From assembly GCA_026122225.1 (NCBI GenBank), contig JANEZZ010001960.1, positions 62,001-126,000 on the forward strand: a stretch of 64,000 nucleotides of DNA, given 5' to 3'. The number at the start of each line of letters is the position of its first letter. The first letter of the stretch is position 1. Positions 46,627 through 58,385 of the stretch are shown here, piece after piece. This DNA comes from Heloderma charlesbogerti. Its lineage: Eukaryota > Chordata > Lepidosauria > Squamata > Helodermatidae. The notes beneath the pieces are model-generated. The model saw only the letters and a program-made list of their open reading frames with translations, did not search any database and was not told the origin of the DNA. Made by a program: the position numbers and the translations under genes.

Positions 46627-48278
46627 GCCAATTCCTTTATTACTCTAGGATGCAGTTCATCTGGCCCTGGAGATTTGAACTCATTCAAAGTAATTAGGTG
46701 TTCCTTGACCATATGCCTATCGATCTCAAGCTGCAATCCTGCTCCTTCAGCCTGTATTTTACCTTTGCCAAAGGGGTCATAGACCCTCTTTTGGGAGAAG
46801 ACTGAGCCAAAGTAGGAACGGAGCACTTCTGCCTTTTCTTTGTCATCTGTTATCATTTTGCCATTCTTGTTTAATAGCTGAACCACCATTTCTTTCCTCT
46901 GCCTTTTACTATGCACATAGCTGAAGAAAGCCTTTTTGTTGCTTTTAGCATCCCTCACTAACCTCAGCTCGTTCTCAGCTTTAGCCTTCCTGATGCCATC
47001 CCTGCAATTCTGTGCTACCTGCCTGTATGCTTCCTTTGTTGCTTGGCCTTCCTTCCACTTCCTAAATGTGTCCTTTTTTGTTTTCAGGTCATTTCTAAGC
47101 TTTCTGTGAAGCCACATTGGCTTCTTCTGTTGTCTTCCACCTTTTCTTCTTGTTGGAATTGTTTGTAATTGTGCCTCGAGAATTTGCTTTTTTAAAAGCT
47201 TCCACCCATCTTGGACTCCTTTTCTCATTAGAGTCGCTTGCCATGGGACCTTACTTCTCATTGCCCTGAGTTGATTAAAATCAGCTTTCCTAAAATCCAG
47301 AGTACACCTTTGACTGGCTTTTGCTTCCCTTAGAACCAAGAACTCAAGTATAACATGGTCACTTTCCCCCAGAGTTCCTGTAACTGCTACTTTATCCACT
47401 AAGTCATCTCTGTTGGTTAGGATCAAGTCAAGGATAGCTGATCCTCTAGGTCCTTCCTCTACTTTCTGTAGGAGGAAGTTATCCGCCACACAAGTCAGGA
47501 ATACCCTGGAGGGGCCATGTTTTGCAGAATTTGTCTCCCAACAAATATCGGGGAAATTGAAGTCCCCCATTACTGCTACATCATGCTTCCTTGAAACATT
47601 GGCTATTTGCATTTCAAAAGTTTCATCCTCGTCTTCTCCTTGGTTAGGTGGCTGGTAGTAGACTCTGACCACCAGGTTCCTTGTATTCTTTGCTCCATTT
47701 ATTTTGATCCAGGTGCTCTCGATGGGGCTACCAAGCTCATCCTCCTGTATTTCTGTGCAGAAATATGTATTTTTCACATAAAGTGCAACCCCACCTCCCT
47801 TTCTGTTCCTCCTGTTCTTTTTGAACAAGTTATATCCTTCAATTGCTGTATTCTAGTCATGAGAGTCATCCCACCAAGTCTCAGCTACACCTATCAGGTC
47901 ATAATTTCCCTCTTGTATTAAGAGTTCAAGTTTGTTCTGTTTGTTTCCCATACTCTGGGCATTAGTATATAGACATCGAAGACCATGTGTTTCATAGTCT
48001 GGCTTTCTTCCTACATGTTTCTGAAGACTATTATTGGGCGCAATTAGAGCTGTTCTCTCCATTTTGGTGCATGAGCCTTTGTCCATTGTTACCCCCAACT
48101 TTACATCTCCCTTCCCCATAGGATTCAATTTAAAGCCCTCCTGATGAAGTTCTTCATGCTGTGGCCAAAAACATTCTTCCCAGCCTTTGTGAGGTGCAAC
48201 CCATCCCTTGCCAACAGCCCATCTTCCAGGAAGTATAGCTTGTGGTCCCAGAATCCAGATCTCTTGCGCTGGTACCAC
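46627..48278 (-). pseudogene. CR1 ORF2, endonuclease and linker
   Basis: It starts LRCLYTNAQSMGNKQNKLE and continues through VAETWWDD. A stop follows (about 47850, TAG where Trp is expected). The frame is then open from 47828 and contains GGGVALYVK, VMGDFNFPDICW, RDDLVDKVAVTGTLGESDH and KKPMWLHRKLRND, the usual order of the APE-type endonuclease and linker. It runs into hAT P after FKSPGPDELHPRVIKELA. The endonuclease would nick target DNA. Only one stop breaks it before the insertion, so the copy is relatively young. Confidence 0.88.
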
Positions 48279-48542
48279 TTTCGTAGCCAGTCATTCACCA
48301 AGAGTATTTTTCTTTCCCTTTCTATCCCTCTTCTAACTACTGGAAGGATGGGTGAGAAAACTATCTGGGCCCCAAAGTTCTTGAGTTTCCTTCCCAAAGC
48401 TTCAAAGTCTGATGTGATGTCTTCGTAGCTCCACCTGGTGGTATCATTTGTTCCCACATGGATGAGAAGAAAGGAATACCTGTCAGTGGGCTTTATGAGT
48501 GCAGGCAACCTTTCAGTCATGTCTCTAATCTGTCCTCCTGGG

Positions 48543-49067
48543 TAGGGATGTCAGAGAATTCCGCCACGGATCTCAGTGAGGCCGAATGCCAGTGCATTCA
48601 GCCCCCCGAACTCTGTGGCAAAATGGCCTGTAAAGTTTTACGTAGGCTAAAACGGTGAATCAAAAAGGGACGCAAATAGCGCCTGCTATGCTATTTGCGT
48701 TCCCCTTGATTTTCGCCATCATAGTCTAGGTAAATATTCACGTAGACTAAGACGGCAAAAATAAGGAACACAAATGGCGGTGGCCGTAGCCACCGCCATT
48801 TGCGTACATGGGGTTTTTGTTTGTTTGTTTTTGTTTTTACCCAGAGCCCTCCACGGCCAGAAATCCAGCTGCGGACAGCTCTGGCCTGGCTGGGCCTGGC
48901 CGGCTGCTCCGCGGAGCTGCCGCGGAGCACAGCTGGCCGCGGAAGATTCCGGGGGGGAGGAACGGAGCGCCTCCCCCCCCGTCGAGGATTCTGGGGGAGG
49001 GACGGAATGCCTCCCCCCCCACCATCAGCATAATCCACGAAAGGTAAGTGACTTTCATACATCCCTT
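48543..49067 (+). mobile_element. hAT-like foldback element Q (internal deletion)
   Basis: TAGGGATGTCAGAG to CATCCCTT, with exact 8-bp duplications CTCCTGGG (48535-48542, 49068-49075). The beta end breaks off after TGGCAAAATGGCCTG and joins directly to a central AAAGTTTTACGTAGGC arm near 48631. The beta donor region and first hairpins are thus lost. The right donor GTAAGT is at 49044-49049. Confidence 0.92.
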
Positions 49068-49299
49068 CTCCTGGGAGACAACATACCTGGCAAGTCTACG
49101 AGTCTTCGCAAAATACTTGGGTTTTGATCCCACGCAGCATCTCTCACTACTACTACTCTTCTCTTCTTGTTGTTGTATGCCTAGTTTTCATTGCCTCTGC
49201 TTGACTGACCTTCAGCCTCTTGCTCACTCTCCTGCAGGTTCCCCTGTGATTCTTCCTCTGCAGGCTGTCCTCCAGTCTCGTCCTCAAGTACCTGGAAAC

Positions 49300-50179
49300 T
49301 AGGGATGTACGAAAATTCCACCACGGATCTTGGGGAGGCTGAATGCCAGCGCATTCGGCCCCCCGAAATCAGTGGTGGAACAGCCCGCCACCCCCCTGCC
49401 ACCCCTGGGACGAGACTTACCTTGGGCGGATCTTCCTGCCGGCGGCGGCTCCAGTGGCAGCTCCGGCGGCGGCCGGTCTTCCGACCGGCTGCCACGGCCG
49501 CCATTTCCAGGTTAAAAAAAAACAAAAAAACAAAAAAATGTGATAGGCTATGTAAATGTTTACATAGCCTATCACGGCTGACTTTAAAAAAAAAATGCAC
49601 GTACGCAAATGGCGGCAGCCACGGCCGCCGCCATTTGCGTTCCTTATTTTGGCACGTCTTAGTCTACGTAAACATTTACGCAGACTAAGATGGCGAAAAT
49701 AAGAGGAACGCAAATAGTGTAGATGCTACGCTATTTGCATTCCCCTTATTTTCGCCATCTTAGTCTACGTAAATGTATATGTAGACTAAGACGTGCCAAA
49801 ATAAGGAACGCAAATGGCGGCGGCCATGGCCACCGCCATTTTCATACGCATGTTTTGTTTTGTTTTTTAAGTCAGCCATGATAGGCTATGTAAACATTTA
49901 CGTAGCCTATCACGGCTGACTGCAGGGATGCAAACGGCAGCAGCTACGGCCTCCGCCATTTGCGTCCCTGCTAGCCAGCGGCCGGATGTCCAGCTGCTGG
50001 CGGAGCCGGCCGGCAGCTCCGCAGAATCACTGAGGAGCACAGCCGGCCAGCCAGGATTCTGGGGATTCTGGATTCTTCTGCCTCCCCCCGCAGCGAGGAT
50101 TCCCGGGGGAGGGACGGAACGCCTCCCCCCCAACCATAAACATAATTTGTGAAAGGTAAGTACCTTTCGTACATCCCTA
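49300..50179 (+). mobile_element. hAT-like foldback element R (complete)
   Basis: Beta end to alpha end, with exact 8-bp duplications CTGGAAAC (49292-49299, 50180-50187). Donors: ACTTAC at 49415-49420 and GTAAGT at 50156-50161. The central palindrome spans about 49605-49845. The minus-strand beta arm starts MAAVAAGRKTGRRR and is open into the donor (phase 0). Confidence 0.93.
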
Positions 50180-50480
50180 CTGGAAACGGTTCCATAGCTC
50201 CACTGCTTCCACTGGTGCAGAGTGGCATCTAGTTCTTCTCCTAACTGTCACCCTTTTCCAAGGAGTATCCACTACTGCATTTTTCCTCACCTCAACATTT
50301 CCCACTTCTGCCTCAGCTTGCTGTTGCTCTTCAAGCTTCTGGTCTTCACTATAAAGAGCCATCAGAAGGAAGAGCTGGGCCTTGAAGTTTCCCATCAACA
50401 GCACCTGGACAGCAGACTGAGCAAGGCACACAGGTCACCTGGTCACAGTCTTCCACACGGTGCTGAGATGTCTTTTATTT

Positions 50481-51072
50481 CTATTTAAATTATAATCATT
50501 ATTTCTAAATTTGCACTTATATATAAATTAGTATATGCAAATTGTATACAAATTGGTATCCACTTTTGTCCTCTTTTTTGGTGAGGCGTTACCTCTTCTT
50601 TCTGGCAAATCATAAGTAGCCACCCTAACTCCCTGGCCAAGAAGCTGGCTCATTCAGCCTGCAGCCCTCCACTGATTTTCATCAAAGAAACCACCACTTG
50701 TTGCCAGTAGAGACTGGTACCTCAAAGAAATGTGTCTGAGAGCCAAATAATTCAACCGAACAAGCCAAGCCACATGCTCTATAAGGTTGTTTCTACGCTA
50801 CACTTTTTCTCTGAAATGGCTGTCCTCTGATCACTCGTTTTTTAAAGGGAAGCCCCAAACATCGTTGCTAAATCATTGGATTATAACAATTTCTGAGTTG
50901 TCTCCCCTTGTTTTTTGCAGACCCCATGTGGTGATTTGGGGGTCATAAAACAATTGCACCATCAGCCTGTGCAGTTTACCACTGCACAGTAGCCAAAGCA
51001 CCACTGAGGCTTTGCTTGGCTACTGTGCCTTACCAGCACTAAAGGGCTCCTCAGGGGTGGAAGCAGCCTAGG
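50481..51072. other. Unassigned intergenic sequence
   Basis: No recognisable gene or repeat. Confidence 0.5.
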
Positions 51073-51080
51073 ATGGCAGG

Positions 51081-52139
51081 TAGGGATGGCAGAGAATTTC
51101 TCCACAAATCTCCAGGAGGCCGAATGCCAACGCATTTGGCCCCCCAAAATTGGTGGTGAAATTCTCCGCCACCCCCCGCCACCCCCCCGGGATGGGACTT
51201 ACCTCTGTAGAATGTCCCTCTCGGCGGCGGGTCCCGGCAGCGTTTCGGCGGTGTTTCGGCAGGGGCGGGGGTGGCGGCTGGTCTTCCGACCGGCTGCCGC
51301 CGCTGCCATTACAAAGTAAAGTAAAAAAAAAAAAAAAGTGATAGGCTACGTAACGATTTATGTAGCCTATCACGGCTAGATTTTCAAAGTCAGCCGTGAC
51401 AGGCTATGTAAATCTTTACGTAGCCTATCACGGCTGACTTTGAAAAAAAAAAAAAGTGCGTACGCAAATGGCGGCGCCCATGCCGCCGCTGCCATTACAA
51501 AGTAAAGTAAAAAAAAGTGATAGGCTACGTAAAGATTTACGTAGCCTATCACGGCTAGATTTCCAAAGTCAGCCATGATAGGCTACGTAAATCTTTACGT
51601 AGCCTATCACGGCTGACTTTGAAAAAAAAAAAAAGCACGTATGCAAATGGCGGTGCCCATGGGCGTCGCCATTTGCATTCCTTATTTGGGCACGGGTAGT
51701 CTACATAAAGATTTATGTAGACTACGGCGAAAATAAGGGCCGTAGTCTACGTAAATCTTTACGTAGACTACCCGTGCCCAAATAAGGAATGCAAATGGCG
51801 GTGCCCATGGGCGCCGCCATTTGCGTATGCACTTTTTTTTTTTTCCAAAGTCAGCCGTGATAGGCTACGTAAAGATTTACGTAGCCTATCACGGCTGACT
51901 TTGAAAATCTAGCCGTGATAGGCTGCGTAAATCATTACGTAGCCTATCACGCTTTTTAAAAAAATTTACTTTTTTATTTCGCGGCCAGGGAGACGGGGCG
52001 CTCCCCGCCGGCCTGAATTTCGGCGGTGAGGGATGGGGCACCTCCTCCCCCGGCCTGAATTTCGGGAGGAGAAACAGAGCGCCTACCCCCCCACCGAACA
52101 CAGCTGCGGGACCAGGTAAGGGACCTTCGTCCATCCTTA
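51081..52139 (+). mobile_element. hAT-like foldback element S (gamma subtype, largest intact)
   Basis: TAGGGATGGCAGAG to CATCCTTA, with exact 8-bp duplications ATGGCAGG (51073-51080, 52140-52147). Left donor ACTTAC at 51197-51202; right CAG|GTAAGG at 52115-52120. A direct duplication of about 186 bp (51301-51486 and from 51487) repeats two hairpins. The hairpin at 51518-51551 has perfect 16-bp arms with a 2-bp centre. Confidence 0.92.
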
Positions 52140-52147
52140 ATGGCAGG

Positions 52148-53090
52148 ACTGTACTTCTTTGTTTCAGCTGACATAGGTCTGAAAGAGGGACATGATTACT
52201 GTTGGAGGTGGCATTAAGTAATGACATTTTTGCTGGGAATATTGCAACCTCATCTGCAAGTTACTGGAAGGAGGCAGTGTTTCAGTTAGTTAATTCATGG
52301 GAATTTTGACCACAGCTAGCCTTAGGATCCCTATAGCCTACGATGTGGTTTCTTGTGATTTCTTCCTTTTGCTCCTCCCCTCCCCCACACCCCGTCTCTG
52401 ACGTCTTCCATTGCTGGGAGCATACGTGTTTGGTCTCTCGCTCCTGCCGGTGTAATGGAACAGAAAACAGTCTGAACAAACTCTTTTTTGAAACTCTACA
52501 CTATACCAGCATTTATATCCAAGAATCTTTTGAGCGAATTGCTTTACATTTTTTCTTCATTAAAGAAGGGTGTGGTCTCCTTTGCATTGTTCTAAGATAA
52601 CCTCTGTGTACATGTGGGACTGGTAAACATTCTGGTTTGCCTTTTGTTTTTCTCTGCTAATTGCCTTTCTAACAGGAGGCATAATTACCATATTTTTAGG
52701 CATTTCCTACCCACTTCCTCCATGTTTCAGACTCCACATGATGAATAATCATGTGCAGCATCTATATCTTTGGCCAGGTTATTAGTGGTTCACACTGAGT
52801 GACTATTGTCATAATATAAACCACCATTACGGAGGCTTATGTACTGGATATGCAAACATGATGTCAAAGGCACACAAACGCTTTGCATCAAAAGCTGTGG
52901 GGGAGTGGATGCCCGAGCTAGTTATTCTGAGGTATAAAAAGAAACCAAAAGAAATGATCTTAAAATAAACTGCTTTGGGCTTTTGTTTTTTTTCCTGCAA
53001 TTTAATATCATGTAAATCCAAAGCAGACCCTGGAACCGCACTGTGAATCTGGGAGCCACTGTTGCCAGCAGAGGCTGGTAGCTCCATTGA
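52148..53090. other. Unassigned intergenic sequence
   Basis: No recognisable gene or repeat. Confidence 0.5.
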
Positions 53091-53098
53091 CATGGGGA

Positions 53099-54079
53099 TA
53101 GGGATGTACGAAAGTTCCACCACGGATCTCGGGGAGGCCAAATGCCAGCGCATTCGGCCCCCCGAAATCAGTGGCGGAACGGCCCCCCGCCACCCCCCCA
53201 GGATGGGACCTACCTTAGGTGGATCTTCCTGGCGGCGGTGGCGGCTCCGGCGGCAGCTCCGGTGGCAGTTCGGCGGCAGCGGCGGCGGTGGCAGCGGCGG
53301 CAGCCAGTCTTCCGACCAGCTGCCACTGCCGCCATTTCCAGGTAAAAAACAAAACAAAACAAAAAAAGTGATAGGCTATGTAAAGATTTACATAGCCTAT
53401 CATGACTAGATTTTAAAAAAACACCGTGATAGGCTACGTAAATGTTTACGTAGCCTATCACGGCTGATTAAAAAAACAACAACAACATGAGTGTACACAA
53501 ATGGCGGCGCCCATGGGCGCCGCCATTTGCGTTCCTTATTTTGGCATGTCTTAGTCTACGTAAACATTTACGTAGACTAAGACGGCGAAAATAAGGGGAA
53601 TGCAAATAGCGTAGATGCTACGGCTATGCTATTTGCGTTCCCCTTATTTTCGCCGTCTTAGTCTATGTAAATGTTTACGTAGACTAAGACGTGCCAAAAT
53701 AAGGAATGCAAATGGTGGCGCCCATGGGCGCCACCATTCGTGTACGCACATTTGTTTGTTTTTTTGGTTTCTCAGCAGTGATAGGCTACGTAAACATTTA
53801 TGTAGCCTATCACGGCTGACTGCAGGGACGCAAACTGCGGTGGCTATGGCCGCCACCATTTGCGTCCCTGCTAGCCAGCGGCCAGATGTCCGGCCGCTGG
53901 CGGAGCCGGTCGGTGGTTCCACAGAATCCCTGCGGAGCGGAGCCAGCTGGCCAGGATTCCAGGAGGGGAGGAACGGAGAGCCTCCCCCCCTGGCAAGGAT
54001 TCCGGGGGGAGGGATGGAATGCCTCCCCCCGCACCATCAGCATAATCCCCGAAAGGTAAGTGATTTTCGTACATCCCTA
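53099..54079 (+). mobile_element. hAT-like foldback element T (complete)
   Basis: Beta end to alpha end. Duplications CATGGGGA/CATGGGGC (7 of 8). Left donor decayed to GTAGGT (rc, 53209-53214); right GTAAGT at 54056-54061. The central palindrome spans about 53498-53745. The minus-strand beta arm starts MAAVAAGRKTG and is open to the donor. Confidence 0.92.
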
Positions 54080-54082
54080 CAT

Positions 54083-54234
54083 GGGGCAGTGAATCTGCTC
54101 TGCATTTCAATCAGAACCACTCAGAACTCTAAAGGAGCTATTCGAGGTGCTGAACCCTATCCCCAAAATAGGTTCAGCACCTTGGATAGCTCCTTTAGAA
54201 TTCTGACTGAAACCCAGAGCAGATTCACTACCCC
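54083..54234. repeat. Strong imperfect hairpin, about 150 nt
   Basis: GGGGCAGTGAATCTGCTCTG pairs with CAGAGCAGATTCACTACCCC. GAGCTATTCGAGGTGCTGAA pairs with TTCAGCACCTTGGATAGCTC across a loop of about 8 nt. It resembles either a small MITE or a pre-miRNA-like fold. It begins right at the target site of element T. Confidence 0.75.
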
Positions 54235-56535
54235 ACTGACTTTGGAGCCACCAGCCTCCACTAATTGCTGCCACCAAAATCTGAAACAGTGCCCTGTTTC
54301 CTGCAGTGCTACAGCTAAGGCTGAACCTTGGGGTAAAGGCCCAGAGCCCCAGAGCCTGTGTGTGTGTGTGTGTGGGGGGGCAAATGGCCACCCAGAGAGC
54401 AGCAGGTTATGAGGGCAGCAGAAGCAAATTCCATTTTATTCCTGTATCCATGATGGCACTATCAGTTAAGTGAGTTTAAAATGCAAAACTGCACATGCTT
54501 AGAGTTTTGTTTGTTTTTTAAATCAGAGTTGGCAAACAGTTTAGTTGATGATGATCTACCGTACCAGGAATATAGAGGCAGTTTTAAAGCATGGAATGGT
54601 GGCTGGAGCAGGGTGCGGGGGAAGAGAAATGTTAATTGTGTTTCGCAACTGAAGTAATACACATGGCCATCTAAAGCACACACACATACACACCCTAAGA
54701 CCATTAAGTCCAGGGGCTAAAATTACCTAGCTGCACTCCTGGTTCCCTGTGTTGACAACATTTCAGTCTCTGTATATCGCAACAGCTCTCATTGCTGAAG
54801 CAATGCACAGAAATGGCTGCTCTATTTTGTTTCCTGACTGAATGGCAGACTGCCAGTGTGTCTCGCAAAAGGTCCTTTCCCATCCCATCGTTGCCGAACC
54901 CCATCTTGGCACTATGCAATTTCTCAAGCCATCATTCACCATTGAGCAAATATCTAATTCTGACACAATGGTGTCAGGATAGCAAGGCAGTAGTATACTG
55001 CTTGGCTGCATCCCGAGGATATTTTCAGCAGTGCCGCAGGCTTACCTTATGCAGTGCCAGAATAGTAAAATAAATACAAAAGGGTTTCAGTGTGTGTGTG
55101 TGTGTGGGGGGGGGGTGGAATATATAAATTGCACAACATCAAAACAAAATACAATAGCAGTCTAGCTTCTGTGTCACTGAGGGTTTTAAAAAAATAATCA
55201 GTACCTCATAATTATACTTTACAACTATTATATCGCCATTCATTGTCATGATTAGCACTATGAGCCCCCTATAATTTTGACAACGAATTGTTAGCACAAC
55301 AAAAGGAGCTATCATGCCATTCTGACAAACATCTAAGAGGCACAGGAAGGCCAAATGTGTGGAAATGAACTGCGGGAGTAGCAGAAGTTGATAAACTGCT
55401 TGGGAGAGACAGAGTTTTGATCACAAAAGAAACTCCACTGCACAGCTGAATAATGATAAGTGTTTGAACAGTCACAACAGTGTGCTGTTAATAGTCAAAT
55501 CTCAGCATAGCTCCCAAGGTGGACATGGGTCACCAGCCGGTGGACAAGGAGACAACCAAAGACATATAAAGCCAGAACTTGAAGTCTGCCACTCAGAGCA
55601 CCCTGTGCTCTCTTAATATGAAATTGTTCAGGTGCTGCCATTGTTACGTGAAGTGGCCAGAACACTAGGAGGGAACAGAAAAGCAGTCTAAACAAGAATG
55701 GGTAGATAATTAAGCCTAAAGGGATCCTTGCTTTGTTATGCCTTCAAGCCTGAGCATCCCCTTGGAGAATATAATATTGTACATCAGCAGCAGCTGAGGG
55801 GCAGCAGGGAGGAAACAAATCACTTTTTTATTATTTGCAGAATATCCCAGCTGACATGCATTCTATTGACTTGGTTAACATTTTATAAATCCTCAGCGCT
55901 GAACATTTCCCTAGCCGTTCCACTTCCAACACACATTTAAGTTGGTTGGCCTTCTTCAGAAGTGCCACTAAAATTTCACACTGCAGACTGTTCTCTGCAC
56001 AAGGGCTGTTGCAACCCAGGAAGGCCATGATAAACATAATTTGCCATTCAGGCTTACGGAGAGCTGACAGAATTCCCCAGCTTTGTCACTTCAAGGGAGC
56101 AAGTGATATTAGAAAGAATAAGAAGAGGATCCAGTTCCCCAAGGGGCATCTATAATACACATACAAGCTACTGCCCAAGGTTTCGTCACATGAACGTCCC
56201 AGTGCCATACCAAGAACTGAAAACCTGGGTAATGGAGGAAACCTCCCCCTCCCCCCAGACACTTATGTCATCAGGAGAAGGGGGCATGTTTAGTGTTTAC
56301 CCAATGGCAAATGTGCCTCAGTTTCCTCCCATATAAATGTATAAAGTGCTATTCACTCCTATGGGAAAAAGTGAAGCACTACGGACAATGTTGGGTTCAG
56401 GACAGAACTTAATCACCACTACCAGCACTAGATGAACCAGGCTCTGCCATCAAGAAGCCCATTGAGAGTTTGCAGAGTGCATGAAGAGACACTGTAGCCC
56501 GCTCAGAGGTCCCAGCAATGTGTTACAAACCTTTA
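54235..56535. other. Unassigned intergenic sequence
   Basis: (TG)n lies at about 54357-54375 and 55089-55108. No gene recognised. Confidence 0.5.
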
Positions 56536-57715
56536 CATCATCACCCTGTCAGGTCTTCTGGACCTCTCAGCAATTTTTGGTGCCATCAATCGTGGTATCC
56601 TTCTGGACTATAAATATGGGTTGGACTTGGGAGGCATGGTTGCATGGTTTCAGTCCTTCCTGGAGGATTGGTCCCAGAAGGTGGTACTTGCGGACCCATG
56701 GGCATTGGCTTATGGGGTACCAGAAGGCCTATCTTGTTCCCTGTGCTTTTTAATAGCTGCTTGAAGCCACTACGGGAGGTCACCCAGGGGTTTGGGCTGA
56801 GATGTCATCAATATGCAGATTACCACTTAGCTTTCATTTCCATCTATTCATCCCAGGGAGGCTGTGGGATCTTGAACCGGTTCCTGGAAGTGGTTTTGAG
56901 ATGGATGGAGGCTTGCAACCAGTCCTAGGCATGGTTGCACTCCCCCTGAAATGTGAAGCATGCAGTTTGGGAGTTGTCCTGGACCCTGTGCTAACTGGGG
57001 GGGCTCAGGTGGCTGTGTTGGCCAGGAGTCGGTTCAGCCAGCTTAGGCTGGTTCATCTACTGCAACCCTATCTGGATAGGACAGACCTTGTCTCAGTTAT
57101 CCATGCTGTAGTGACATCCAGGCTGGATTACCACAATGCACTCCATGTGCAGCTGACTTTAAAGAAGGTTCAGTACCCCCCCACCACTACAAAATGCGGC
57201 TGCTCGAGAACTGGTATGTGCTAGGTAGTCAGATCATGTGACACCTATATTGTACCAGCTGCACTAGTTGCCAGTGCATTTCCAGGTCCAATTTAAAGTG
57301 TTGGCATTGGCCTTTGAAGTCCTGAACACTTAGGGTCCAGCTTACTTGAAGGACCACCTTCATCCATACCAACTTGCCCATACCTTGAAGTCAGCATCGG
57401 AAGCTCTACTCGTATGCCTGCCTGCAAGAGTAATCAGTCTGGTGAGTATGAGGAGTGGGCCTTCTCAGTAGTACCCCCCCCATGCTTGTTCCAACTGATG
57501 TCCACCAGCATCCATCATTACAGGCTTTCAGCCAGGCCCTATTTACTTTTTCACCTTGGCCAGTAATTGAGCTAGTTTATTCAGTGCCCTTGTGTAGATG
57601 GTGCCACCTGGTTTTAACTGTTGCATTTTGATACTTTACTCTTATTATTGCTTTATTGTGTCTCATGGTTTTAATTTTGTATGCCAAAACCTTGGGAGGG
57701 TTTCTCCTAAAAGGC
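56536..57715 (+). mobile_element. L2-clade LINE, degraded
   Basis: Broken RT reading: LLDLSAIFGAINRGILLDY near 56553, a GTRRPILFPVLFNSCLKPLREV motif-B region near 56720, QYAD near 56812, LGVVLDPVLTGGAQVA near 56960 and SRLDYHNALHV near 57115. The 3' UTR runs to about 57715. Many frameshifts; older than the copy at 1393. Confidence 0.8.
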
Positions 57716-57718
57716 CTC

Positions 57719-58064
57719 TAAGAGCTTTTCTACATGAGGCTGTTAATTGCTGTATCTCCTTTTAGTTTCATTGCAGGATTCAGCTCTGAGCTCTACACAA
57801 AGAGCTTTTCCTTTCCTGCTTTTCCACTACATAAACTCTAGGTGGAGCTGTGCCATAGCAGAATAGCATAAATACACCAGCAGAAATAGCACTTTCAGAA
57901 ATAATACCCCATTTTCCCTGTTCTAAAAGAACCTGGGAAAATGCTCTGGAAAAAAGAACATAAGTGAAACTGGAGGATCACAATGTCGTCTAAAGAACCC
58001 ATAAACAAACGTGAGTAAGAAATCACGGCCACACAATGAATGCCTTGTGTAGAAAAGCTAAAAA
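57719..58064. mobile_element. Candidate MITE, about 345 bp
   Basis: AGAGCTTTTCTACATGAGGC on the left pairs with GCCTTGTGTAGAAAAGCT on the right. No coding. No target duplication resolved. Confidence 0.65.
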
Positions 58065-58224
58065 TCTTTTAAATAAGTAATAGGTAGAGGGCAGTGGAGA
58101 TGGGTGATGAGGATGCAGTGGGGGAGTGCCAATGGGCTTGTCTGTGCTCTCCCCCTTCATATGGTTCTAATCAGGTGGAGAGTGAACATCTGAATATCAA
58201 TAATGTAGCTTTCTTATGATTTGT

Positions 58225-58385
58225 ACAGTGCAAGCCTGTGCATGTTTACTCAGAAGTAAGCCCCATTATGTCCACTGGGGTTTGCTCCCAGGTATGTTCT
58301 GCATGTCTATGCAGAACTAAGTCTTACTGAGTTCAATGGGACTGACTCCTAGGTAAGTGTGTATAGGATTGCAACCTTCATCCCT
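58225..58385 (+). mobile_element. Small repeat ending GTATAGGATTGCAACC
   Basis: It contains CATGTTTACTCAGAAGTAAG and CAATGGGACTGACTCCTAGG. Same family as 31210 in reverse. Confidence 0.65.

Larger units (their letters stand above)
48125..50431 (-). pseudogene. CR1 ORF1, split by hAT Q and R, with esterase-like domain
   Basis: The N-terminal part (50180-50431) contains RRRTRCHSAPVEAVELWNRF. The reading continues across hAT R as QVLEDETGGQPAEEESQ (about 49181-49299). Beyond hAT Q it continues with a segment (48125-48520) containing LLIHVGTNDT and DGLHLTKAGKNVF. The last two fit the GTND and DGxHLxxxG blocks of SGNH-type esterases known in CR1 ORF1. The protein is thought to act in RNP formation or membrane interaction; its exact role is unsettled. 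It cannot be expressed intact because of the insertions. Confidence 0.82.
45012..50480 (-). mobile_element. CR1 LINE with ORF1 and ORF2, 3' end missing, interrupted by hAT P, Q and R
   Basis: CR1 blocks are 50180-50480, 49068-49299, 46627-48542 and about 45012-46108. In sense order: 5' region, ORF1 N-terminus, ORF1 esterase-like domain, endonuclease, RT, C-terminal domain as far as MIRGLETKPYE. The last part and 3' UTR are gone, whereas CR1 copies normally lose the 5' end. The CR1 at 60042 (-) supplies the missing type of 3' sequence for comparison. Confidence 0.88.
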
